Shown here: piece by piece, positions 11,339-22,200 of the stretch
Layout of the letters: each line of letters starts with the position of its first letter
Position numbering within the stretch: the stretch's first letter is position 1
DNA from: Brachionus koreanus
Taxonomy: Eukaryota > Rotifera > Eurotatoria > Ploima > Brachionidae
Reading direction: 5' to 3'
DNA: 64,000 bases
NCBI GenBank assembly: GCA_016987375.1
Contig: PJRA01000216.1
Span: forward strand, 1,763,292 to 1,827,291
The notes under the pieces: generated by a model
Database searches by the model: none
What the model was told of the DNA's origin: nothing
Seen by the model: the letters and a program-made list of their open reading frames with translations, nothing else
Program-made: the position numbers and the translations under genes

Positions 11339-13483
11339 ATGACAATAGCATCTTTTTTAATGAGTTTACAATACATAATCTTATTTCTCACAAAACTATG
11401 GACATTTATTACTATGCTGTTCAAAAAAAAATTTCGAAAGGTGAGTAAAATTACGCTCAGCTATATTTTTACTTACTATCTTTAATTAAAGGTGATTCAA
11501 CATCAAGCAATCACTTATGTTATGTGCCCATTGTCACCATCTTCCCAATACAGATTAAGTAATTTTAAAACAACAATTAATAAAAACAAATTCAAGAAAA
11601 TTTTGAAGGTATGGTTCAGAAAAAAATTCTAGTATTAGATCTTGACGAAACTTTAATTCACTCTCATCACGATGGTCTTGTTAGGCCAGCAGTGAAGCCA
11701 GGGACACCACCTGATTTTATTTTAAGAGTAAAGTTCGAATTTATTGCTAGTATTTCGAATAAATATTTGAAATAAATAGGTCGAAATTGACAGACATCCT
11801 GTCAGATTTTATGTCTATAAACGTCCGCATGTTGATTATTTTCTTAGTGTAGTGAGTCAATGGTTCGAATTAGTTGTTTTTACGGCAAGTATGGAAATAT
11901 ACGGTGCCGCTGTTGCCGATAAACTAGACAATAGACGTGGCATGCTCAGACGAAGATACTACCGACAGGTTTAACTAATTTAAAATCTAGTTTACAATTG
12001 CTAAAAATGTTCTTTAGCATTGCACACTTGATGTAGGAAGTTATACTAAAGATTTATCAGCAATATGCAGCGATTTATCTAAAATATTTATTCTTGACAA
12101 TTCACCTGGTGCTTACCGAGGGTATCCAGGTAAATTAAGTTATTTACTAAAGAAAGCAAATGGCTCCCAACACAATTTTATTATTCTCTTGTTTTATTTG
12201 TCGGTTTTATTCTTTATTAAATTTAAAAAAATTTACAACTCTTTAAAAATTAAAATGTTTTTTTATTAAATCGACTGATATAATTATTGCATTCTAAAAT
12301 TTATTCTATTCTGTGCAATTATTTAAAGCATATACAGCATTCGTCAGTGATCATTGATAGTGTTAAATTGGTAAAAATTTTATATTTTTAGAAAAATTTA
12401 AAATTTTTAAGTTTTGTAAGCAGAAAAAATTTATTGGTTTTGTGTAATTTTTTCAACAGTACAGAACAAAATGCTAAAAGCTTTTATATTTTTTTTTGAA
12501 AATCAAAAGGAAGTTCTGTAAATTCAACTTTAATACTAGAAAGTCCAGCAGAGTATTAGTAAAAAATTCATATTTAGTTATTAGACAGATAAAATTTTTT
12601 CTGAAAATAAATTAAAATTTTTGAAGAATTAAAAACAAAGAGCTATCTTATATAATTTTATTTCTAACACAAAATATTTTAGTTTCAATTTTTATAAAGG
12701 GGTTTAAAAAGCTTCTCGGGTTTTCTATTGATGCAACTATGAATGTTGAACTATATTTCATTAAGAGAATTATTAAAAACCTCTAGAAAAAAGTTAAAAT
12801 TACACAAAACGGACACATTGAAATTTATCATCAAAATTATATTATTATACTCAATAATCTTTATTTTTTATAATTAAAAAAATTTACGCAGAAGTATTTT
12901 TAATTTTACAAAAACATGCTAAACCAAACTCAGGTATTGTGCATTGTACAAGCATAAATTTTTGTACAAATTTGAAGATGAAAATTTAAATTAAAAATTG
13001 AATATTTATTTAGAAAAAATGCTTCGGAATAAAATTTTCCTAAAAAAAATTTTTAATGGTAATTTTTGAGAATGAACATTTTAATTTGATCATAAACTCT
13101 AATTTTTCAATTTTAAAATTTTTTTTCTTAAATCATTGAGTTTCATGTAAGTTATTAACTAGTGTTTTTGACTTCGGTCTCTATTTCAAATAAGTCAAAC
13201 TTCAATTAAGCAGATATTTTTTAAATCATATTAAATGAAATAATATTTTTGCAAAAACTAATTATTTATTCTGTTATTTATTCTAATTTTGTCATTTGTT
13301 TTAAATATTTTTTCTTTTTAAATAAAAAATTCCATTTTAGATAACGCAATACCGATTAAATCCTGGTTTTCGGATCCGACTGACACAGCATTACTCAACC
13401 TCCTGCCATTTTTGGACTCATTGCGATTTTGTTCAGATGTTCGATCAGTCTTGGGAAGAAATTTAAACAACCATCGAAGTTAA
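11339..13483 (+). CDS. CTDNEP1: CTD nuclear envelope phosphatase 1 (Dullard)
   Basis: Six exons join in phase (11339-11440, 11492-11558, 11609-11727, 11780-11968, 12018-12129, 13341-13483) to a 243-residue protein, one shorter than the human one. It is a membrane-anchored HAD-family protein Ser/Thr phosphatase of the nuclear envelope and ER that activates lipin. The hydrophobic N-terminal anchor ([18 protein letters not shown]) aligns without gaps to the human protein. The catalytic DxDxT box is [31 protein letters not shown] and [20 protein letters not shown] are also conserved. The last intron (12130-13340) is 1.2 kb against about 50 bases for the rest. A + strand open frame overlapping the last exon in another frame (13429-13707) is a shadow. 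Confidence 0.97.
12130..13340 (+). other. long last intron of CTDNEP1
   Basis: A 1,211-base AT-rich intron. No coding remnant, inverted repeat or RNA gene could be supported inside it. Confidence 0.5.
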
Positions 13484-14357
13484 TAAATAAATTTTTGGTT
13501 AATCTTTATCATCTAATAAAAATAAGTTGTGTAGAAATTCTTATACATATAAAATTTAGACTTGATTTTTTAACCAAAAATGGAAGAAGACAATTTCCGC
13601 GTATTAAATTTAGCTTATTTTTAAATTTTTCTTGGTTCTCTTTTGCATTGAGCCAAACACTAATTAAACGTGTCAAAACTGTAAACTCGATAAAACCTGA
13701 AAAGTGATACATCGTTTTTATATGTTTTTTTTTTTCGACTATTAATAATTAATCTTTTTTTTTAAATCGAATTGTTTTATTTTTATTTAATTAGAATGAA
13801 AAGAGCTCAAATTTAATTGCTTTAAAATGGCAGGTGATCGTTTCGTTTAACTAAAATATCTAGGTCTGGGAGAATCGGCATATTCTGTCCAAAATTATAA
13901 TTTCTTGTTTTGTTGTTTAAATTTTGTTCAGAATTTAAATATATATAAAAAAATATATCGACTTTCTTATCTAAAAATTTATCTTATATGATAATTTATT
14001 ATTAAAAAAAATAGAGTATTTTTTACAAAATTTGATTAATTTTGGTTGTTTAAAATGTAAAATATTTTTCAACGATCAGTAGTTTATATTATTTATATTA
14101 AATAAATTTAAATTATTAAATAAAATTTTTTTAAATAATTTTTTTTTTCAAATATGAAAATAAAAATTAAATTTATAAAATTAATCAATAAAATCCAACA
14201 ATGAAATAATTTATACAAATTTTTGGTTACCATAGAAACGAATGAAAATGTGAAGGGCAAATTTTGGAAAAAATACTGTAGAATTTTTAATAAACTTATT
14301 TTCAAAATTTTTCAAAAAAAGACTCATCGATCTAAAATTTTTTACTAGAATTTTAAA
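13484..14357. other. intergenic between CTDNEP1 and IFT88
   Basis: AT-rich. The two genes are in tandem on the + strand. Open frames on the minus strand at 13509-13712 and 14108-14450 have no family similarity and look random. Confidence 0.45.
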
Positions 14358-17300
14358 ATGAGTGACGACGATCTTTATGGAGGCTACAATGACGATGACT
14401 CTCCATTTAACACAGAGGTATTTTTTAGCTTTATGATTAGAAACTAGCACACATATTTTGATTTTTCATAGAATTTGAACTATGATCAGCAGTTTCAACA
14501 AGCAGTAGCCAAGACTAGTGCGGGAAGGCGACCTCCTCCAGTAAACAATAAAAAAAATTTAAATAAATTTTTAAAATTTGAATTTTTAAGACCGGAATGA
14601 GAGGAATTCCAACTGCTGGCTTTAATAAACAGCCAGTAATGCTAGGCAAAACTGGGGTTCCTGGAACAGCTATGAAGCGTGGAATCGGAACTGCTTCTAG
14701 CGGCGGAGGAAGACCCATGACAGCAGTTACAGGCGCTGGATTCAACTCTAGCAAAAATATGGTCGCTGGTATAGATCCTTCTTCTTCAATTACCATGACT
14801 CTAGAGCCTAAAATAGAATCGTATATTATTAATTAAATAAAATTTTTTTATTAATTTTTTTCATTTTTTTAGTGAAGAAGAGAAAATAAAAAACTTAGAG
14901 AAAAATGTATCTCAACTAGCTGAAGAAAGTTGCTTCGCTTCTGAAGATAATGATAAACAAGCCGTATTATTTTTACATTGGTAAAAACTAGTTTTTATTG
15001 TTCTAAAATAGGCAATGGAAAAAGCAAAAGAAGCTTATAGAAAAGAGCGTCTAATTATCAAGCAAAGAGAAGAAAAAAATTTAACAGATCAAACAAATAC
15101 AGAGCTAACCGGATTTGTAATTAAACGGTTAATTAAATTTTCAAAAATTTAATTTTAAAATTTAGATTTTATTGAATGTTGCCTGTCAATATGCCAATGC
15201 TGGAAATCATGCAGAAGGACTGAATATCTACAATATTTTAACCAAAAATAAAATATTCCAACTATCTGGCCGGCTTAAGACAAATATTGGAAATATTTTT
15301 TTTCAACAAAAGCAATATTTGAAAGCAATTAAAATGTATCGAATGGCTCTCGATCAAATTCCAATCACTAATCAAGAACTAAAGTACAAATAGAATTATT
15401 TTTAAATTTAAATTTAAATTTATTCATTTAAATTTTAAAGACTGCAAATTCATCGAAATATCGCATTGAGTTTTATCAAAATGGGACAATTTAATGATGC
15501 TGCAACTAATTATGAAATAATTTTCAAAGATAGACCAGATTTGAAAATTGGTTTTAATCTTCTTTTGTGCTACTATGCATTAGGGGATCGTAACCGAATG
15601 AAACAGTGCTTTCTAGAACTCTTGAAAATACCTCTTAAGATTCCAGATGATGATGACTATCAGTCACATCCTACTGATCAACAGGCTAATTTGGTTCTAG
15701 AAGTCACCAGAGATGATAAATTGAGACGATATGAAAGAAAAAAGTAATATGAAAATTTTATATTTTTAATTTTAACAAGCTTTGTCTTGAAGAAAACGCG
15801 AAATTGAGCATTGTATTGTCACAGCTGTTAAGTTGATTGCACCGGCCATTGACACTGACTTTGCAACTGGATACGAATTGTAATTTTAATCAAAAAAAAA
15901 ATAAAATATTTTAATATAAAAGATATTTTAAATTTTAGCTGTATTGAACAAGTTAAAATGTCCGAATACAAAGATTTAGCGCATGACCTTGAAATTCAAA
16001 AAGCAATCGTTTATCTAAAGGCCAAAAATTTTAGCATGGCAATAGAGACTTTAAAAGATTTTGAAAAAAGAGACATTAAAGTGGCCAGTTCGGCCGCAAC
16101 TAATCTTTCATTTCTTTACTATTTGGAAAAAGATTTACAGAATGCTCATAAATATGCAGATTTGTCTCTGAGAGCGGACAAATATAATCCAGCTGGTAAT
16201 TGAATAAAAGAAAGCAAAATAGGATTTTTTTTAAATATTTTTTTTAGCATTGACTAATAAAGGAAATTGTTATTATGCTGAGAGTGAGTTTGAAAGAGCC
16301 AAGCATTTTTACGAAGATGCGCTTAAGGTTGACGCGTCCTGTGTCGAAGCATTGTACAATTTAGGCTTGACGTATAGCAAAATTGGCCTATATGAGCAGG
16401 CTTTGGATCAGTTTTTTAAATTGCATGCAATGCAAAGAAACAACACACAGATATATGTTAAAATAGCGGAGATAAATGCCAAAAAAACTGATTACGATCA
16501 AGCTGAAAATTGGTATATGCAGGCACTTAGGGCTCATCCAAAAGACAGCGAACTATTGAAATGCATAGGCAACATTTTTGATGAACAAGGTGATAGATCT
16601 CAGGCGTTCCAATATTATCATGATGTAAATTGAATAGAATTTAAAATATGCTCATAGATTTATTTTACTTGATTAAGGCTTATAGATTTGATCCTTCAAA
16701 TCTTCAGACTATTGAGTGGCTTGGAACCTATTACATAGATTCTCAATATCCGGAAAAAGCGGTTGAATATTTTGAAAAAGCTGCTCTTGGAAGACCTAGT
16801 CAAGTCAAATGGCATTTGATGGTGGCTAGTTGCTATAGAAAAAGTGGAAATTATGCAGCTGCTTTGGAAAAATATAAAATGATTCATACAAGATTTCCTG
16901 ATAATACCGAATGTACTTTTTTGATCGCCAAGTTTTTGATTTCAAAATTTTATCTAATTTTTTGTCTAGGTCTTAAATTTCTGGTTCGTATTTGTTCTGA
17001 TTTGGGTTACACTCAAGAGGCTCAAGAGTTTGCTAATAAATTGAAAAAAGCAGAAAAAATGATTGAAGTCAAACAAGCGGTTTGAAATTTTTTTTAAATT
17101 AAAATAAAATTGCTCTATTGCCTTTATATAAATTATTATATGCTTTTTTTTAGAGGATATCAAGTAGTGATAAGCGTAAAATGCTAATTAAAGGTCGAAA
17201 GAGCACTTTTGAAGGTAAAAATTTCATTATACTAAATAACTAATTTTTCTTTAACTAAAAACAGAGAATATCGAGTTCGGAAAAACGAAAAGATTTTTTA

Positions 17301-17730
17301 AAAGGTCGTAAAATATCAAATGATTCTCAGAATAAACATAAATCTATTGGTAAATAATAAGTTAGAATGATTAGTTTATGTCAAGTGTTGTTTAATGTTG
17401 AATTTTCTGTTCAAATTTTGCTTCAATTATTTTAGTGCTAATTTTTATTTCTTTTAAGATCAAGATGTTCCCTTATTGCAGCATCAAGAAAGCAAAGAAA
17501 ATTCTACTCGAATGTCGAATAGTAGAGGTGGAAGTGGCAGAAGTCAGAAAAAAATTGATCTTAACACTGACGATACGAATATATTAGAAAATCGAGATGA
17601 AGAAATACAAAACGTTCAACATCAGAATTATTTGGGACATGTACCAAGGCCACAAACGTCAAAAGTTAGAAAAAATCAAGCCCCAGTTACTACGTTTGAT
17701 ATGGATGCAGCAGATTTGTTACCAGATTAG
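14358..17730 (+). CDS. IFT88: intraflagellar transport protein 88 (IFT-B, TPR protein)
   Basis: IFT88 is a core subunit of the IFT-B complex that carries cargo to the ciliary tip. Exons: 14358-14417, 14472-14540, 14591-14820, 14873-14963, 15012-15116, 15166-15383, 15441-15743, 15793-15879, 15939-16195, 16248-16624, 16678-16912, 16970-17079, then either 17154-17214 or 17265-17349, then 17459-17730. This yields 824 or 832 residues, the usual family size. The start MSDDDLYGGYNDDD and the GRRPPP and RPMTAV motifs match the family N-terminus. Tetratricopeptide repeats run from about residue 190 to 700 (YRMALDQ, NPAALTNKGNCYYAE, EALYNLGLTYSKIGLYEQAL, QAFQYYHDAYRFDP, EWLGTYYIDSQ, LMVASCYRKSGNYAAALEKY). 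The C-terminus PRPQTSKVRK...AADLLPD is also family-typical. Two tandem sister exons near the 3' end look mutually exclusive. Confidence 0.96.
17154..17349 (+). repeat. IFT88: tandemly duplicated, phase-matched alternative exons of IFT88
   Basis: The exon at 17154-17214 encodes RISSSDKRKMLIKGRKS; the next at 17265-17349 encodes RISSSEKRKDFLKGRKIS. Both start in phase 0 after AG and end in phase 1 before GT. Using either one joins correctly to the last exon at 17459; using both in series puts the second one and the last exon out of frame, with an early stop. This is the pattern of mutually exclusive exons created by tandem exon duplication. Confidence 0.8.
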
Positions 17731-18099
17731 AAATAATTATTCGATTTATTTAAATTTTAAATTTGGATTCTTTTTTGAAATAAAACTTATATCTAACTTT
17801 TATTAATTTATTTAATTTTTTTATATCTATTTGCAAAAATTCTTGACGATTTTTTAAATTATCTTGTTGAGCATGATCATTGAATTTTATAATTAACTTC
17901 AATTTGATGATGTATTGAGTTTTTAGGATTTTTTTTTTCAAAATTATAAATTTAAACACAAATTACATAAAAAATTTTTATTAGAAAATCTGTTTCTCTC
18001 AGATATAAATTAGTAATTAATCAAGTTTTATTAATTTGAGTCAAAAAATTTTGCGTTCTTTTTAATTTTTTAATTTTATAAAGAAAAAAGCAATAATTA
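17731..18099. other. intergenic, no supported feature
   Basis: AT-rich sequence between the IFT88 stop codon and the mariner relic. Confidence 0.5.
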
Positions 18100-18925
18100 G
18101 CTAATCTTAATAATATAAACCATTGTGTTAAAAAGTCTCTAACTAGCTATTAAAGAGCAGTTCGATACCACTCTTGTACCATTCACGGCTCTTCGACGAT
18201 CTTCTTTAACTTGGTTTTAGTCTAAATAAAATGGCTTCGTCTAAGAAAAAGAGTTATTGATTGAAAAGGATGGTAATAAAAAAGAGAAAGATCTGGTCTC
18301 TTTGCTGATTGATCATTTCAGGCTCTTCTATTTTTGCGATTGTTCTTTTAGCTGTATAGGTCAAGCATTATCAAACAAGAAACAAACCTAGCTTTCGATA
18401 TTTTTTTTGAAGTGAAGCAAACATTTATTCTAACTGTTCGGAATAAAGTTCTGAATTTATAGCATGACTTTCTGGTACCAGCTCAATGTGTATTACATCT
18501 CGGAAATTCCACCAAACAGACAACTTAACCTTTTTATCAGAGGGCCCTCTTTTTACCACTGGCTTAGCTGGTTGTGATGGATCAAAACATTGATTTTTGT
18601 TATCATAATTTGGAAAATAGATCCAATTCTTTTCACAAGTAATGATCCATCTGAAAAACATTTAATTTACAGAATTTTTAAGTAGTTTCCTAAAAATTTA
18701 ATTTGTTATTGAGTATCGAAATCTGTCAAATCATGAAGAAAAACTCCGTTAGCTTTTTTAATCAATTTAAAATGAAGCTTTATAGTCGATTGTGATGTGT
18801 ATAGGTTATTTGACAATTGGCGAGGACTAAATTTGGGGTTGCTCTCAAAAACTGTATGCAGATCAATCTGATTCAGATTGACTAGTCTACCTGATTCTTT
18901 CTTCCTTTGAATGTTTTAAACTAAT
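18100..18925 (-). pseudogene. decayed mariner transposase, copy 1
   Basis: Reading the minus strand from high to low coordinates gives a mariner helix-turn-helix (NPKFSPRQLSNNLYTSQSTI) around 18700-18860. The catalytic region follows at 18425-18661 (CEKNWIYFPNYDNKNQCFDP, KKVKLSVWWNFRDVIHIELV, INSELYSEQLE), then broken pieces of the C-terminal part (KRTIAKIEEP). The family TGDE motif is degraded to TCEKN, and stops and frameshifts separate the parts, so it is inactive. No terminal repeats were recognised. Confidence 0.8.
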
Positions 18926-19241
18926 CATGTCACCACTTTTGAAAAGTTGTTGATTTTTAGGAACTAAGATCATGGTGACCGATTTAAACTTTAACTTTAA
19001 ACTTATTTATTTAAATAATAAATAGAAAATGGAACTGGAAATTAGATCACTATTGCCACAAATTTAAAACAATGATTTCTTAAATTATGATAAATGAGTT
19101 GGTTTATTGAGAAACATTCTTGATTTTAAATTAAAGTCTGAAACAGTTTGAATGAGTCATTAATTAATTAAAATTATTTTCAAAATAGTATAATTTAAAA
19201 ATAAATAAATAAAATTTATAAATTGAAATTTTTTGGATTAA

Positions 19242-22200
19242 TTAATTTCCATGTACTGCATCTTTATTACATAGAGGACATTTTCTACTTTGCTTTAATA
19301 AAAACTAATTAGAAAATTAATATTTCAAATTTTTAAATACCTTTAGCCAATTAATGATGCAAGAAGAATGAAATTTATGCAAGCACATGAGGCATGTTAG
19401 TTTTACGCCTCTCGTATAATCTTCATAACATATTGAACATTGATTTTCATCATTATTTAGGTTGTTTCCTCTAAATCTAAATGACGGTAGTGATTCTATT
19501 TCATGATTATTTAAGCAGTTATTTGCTATATGTCCACTTTGAACTCTTAAATTCTTTTTTTTTTTAATTTAATTAAATATTTAAGAAAAAAATTTTATAA
19601 GAATTTTACTCGATTATCATTACTAATTTGATTAGATCTAGCTGTTTGTCTACTTAGCGTTTGATTAACATCATTGCTAGCACCTGGTTGATTTGCCATA
19701 TTTCTCCTAATCACTAATACTTGATTCGATCTCGGAATTTGTCTGTTAACAACTTGACTATGATTATTAAAAGTTGTTGATTGATTTGCTTCCTAAGAAT
19801 TAATATAAAATACTGTAAGAAGCATCTAAATCTAATATTATTAGAGATACAATTCCGGAAATTAACCTTTCATTTCATGTTATCTGATATCAATAGCTAT
19901 CATTTTTTTGCTCCTTCTTTAAATCAGCTAATATCAGTCAATATCAGATGTTCAGTAAATATTAGTAGAAAATATTTCAAAAATTTTATTTGTATAAGAA
20001 AATTTTTTCTGTTTGAAAATAGGCAAATTTCTTGAATTTTTTAAAACAATAGTAAAAAGATAACTAAGATTGAAAAAAGTCAGATTTAGGAATGGAAACC
20101 CCTGTAAACACTATAAATAAAAAGTAAACCTTGTTTATCCAAAAATCAGATCTTTGACTATTATCATTTGAAGATAAATGGGTCAAAGAGTTGGTCCGGT
20201 TTTCAGAGAAGGTTTTTTAGACACCAAAATTTTTTTATTTTTTTAAAATAACATAACTACATAAAATATATATAACTTGACATGTAAAATTTTATATATT
20301 TTCATTTAAATTATAAAAATTTAATAATTTATATTTTTTAAATTTTGTTTTAAAATTAATCAAAAAGTAGAAATTATAGCGTAAATTTAAAATTTAAATA
20401 AACCAAAATATTTTTAAAAATAAATTTTTAAATTTTTTTTACTTTTAGTTAATATCAACTTATATTAGCTAAATATATCAATATATCTCTATGTGCAGAT
20501 GGTGTTGAACAGATATGGTGTGGAGTGAGAAGTGGTGCAGAAAGTTTGTTGGTGGGATGCATGTACAGACCACCTAAAAGTAATGGTTTTGTCACTATGT
20601 GTGTGAATGATTCATTAAAAGAGGCAAGGAAAATTATAGAGAATAAAATATATGATGCTGTGGTAGTATGTGGAGATTTCAATTTTCCAGAAATCAGCTG
20701 GACATGTGATGGCGGAAATTCCAGTGGAGAAAATGAGATGCGGTTCTTGGAAGGCTTAGATGAATCGTATATGATTCAATGTGTGGATTTTCCAACATTT
20801 ATATATGGGAAAAATGGTGATTCAAGTTTACTTGATCTACTGTTAACGAGTGAGCCTGAAAGAGTTCTGGAAGTCAGGGCCTTGCCACCACTAGTATGTT
20901 TTGTTAGAGTGGAAATTTGCAATGAAAAATGTGAGCACAATATTAACGGAAAAAAAAATAAAAAACGTAAGAAAAGCTGATTTTGACCAAATCAATACTG
21001 GTATGAGGTCAGTGGACTGGAAAAAAGAATTTGTTGGATGGAATGTTAATGAATGTTATGCAAGTTTTCTGAATGAGTATCTGCGACATTATGAGAAACA
21101 CGTACCGGAGAAAAGAGAGAATTTGCGTAAGAGCGAAAAATGGATGAACTACGAGATTAATAGAGTAATAAAACTTAAGCATCGAGCTTGGTACAAGATG
21201 AAAGCATGTAATAAAAGTTCATTTGAAAAATGTAAATATTATTATGGAAAAGTCTGTAGAGAGTTAAAACAAGAATTAAGAAAAGTTAAATCGGATTATG
21301 AGAACAGACTGTCTAAAAAAGCAAAAAGTGATCCGAAACTAATTTATGCCTATGTAAGAAGCAAAATAGGAGTAAAGGAAGAAATAAGAATGTTAAGAAC
21401 AAAAGAGGGTGAAGTAACGAGTGACAAAAAACTGATAGCTGAGCTATTAAATGATCAGTTTCATTCAGTCTTTAATAGAGAAACCAATGATAATTTGCCT
21501 CATTTTCCTTTACGTACATCCTCTACTTTCGATATTGAGAATGTCATACAGGAGCTAAACGAGGATCAGATTGAACGGAGACTAGAGAAATTAAATGGCA
21601 ACAAATCGATGGGCACAGACCAAGTACATCCATTGGTACTGAAAAACTGCGCAAAAACGATGTTAGTCCCATTGAAGATAATTTTCGAAAAATCATTAGA
21701 GACAGGAAAAATCCCAAACGAGTGGAAAAGAGCAAATGTGTCGCCGATCTATAAAAAAGGAAGTAAATTAGAGCCAGTTAATTATCGACCCGTTTCACTT
21801 ACATCAGTCGCTTGTAAAGTTCTGGAAGGTATTGTCAGGGACCAACTAATGCTTTACCTTCAAGAGAATAATCTAATAATTGGAAGTCAACATGGATTTG
21901 TTCCAAAGAAAGGATGTGTAACGAACTTCCTTGAAACGCTTGATATGATCACGTCTGAGTTAGCCAAAGGTAACAGTCTGGATGAAATACTATTAGACTT
22001 CTCAAAGGCTTTTGATACGGTACCGCATCAACGACTACTTCATAAACTACGTGGTTATGGGCNNNNNNNNNNNNNNNNNNNNNNNNNNNNNNNNNNNNNN
22101 NNNNNNNNNNNNNNNNNNNNNNNNNNNNNNNNNNNNNNNNNNNNNNNNNNNNNNNNNNNNNNNNNNNNNNNNNNNNNNNNNNNNNNNNNNNNNNNNNNNN

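Noticed and set aside
13429..13707. 92-codon + strand frame
   Set aside because: Overlaps the last CTDNEP1 exon in a different frame and has no similarity of its own.
20455..20682. 75-codon minus-strand frame
   Set aside because: Antisense shadow of the LINE endonuclease domain.
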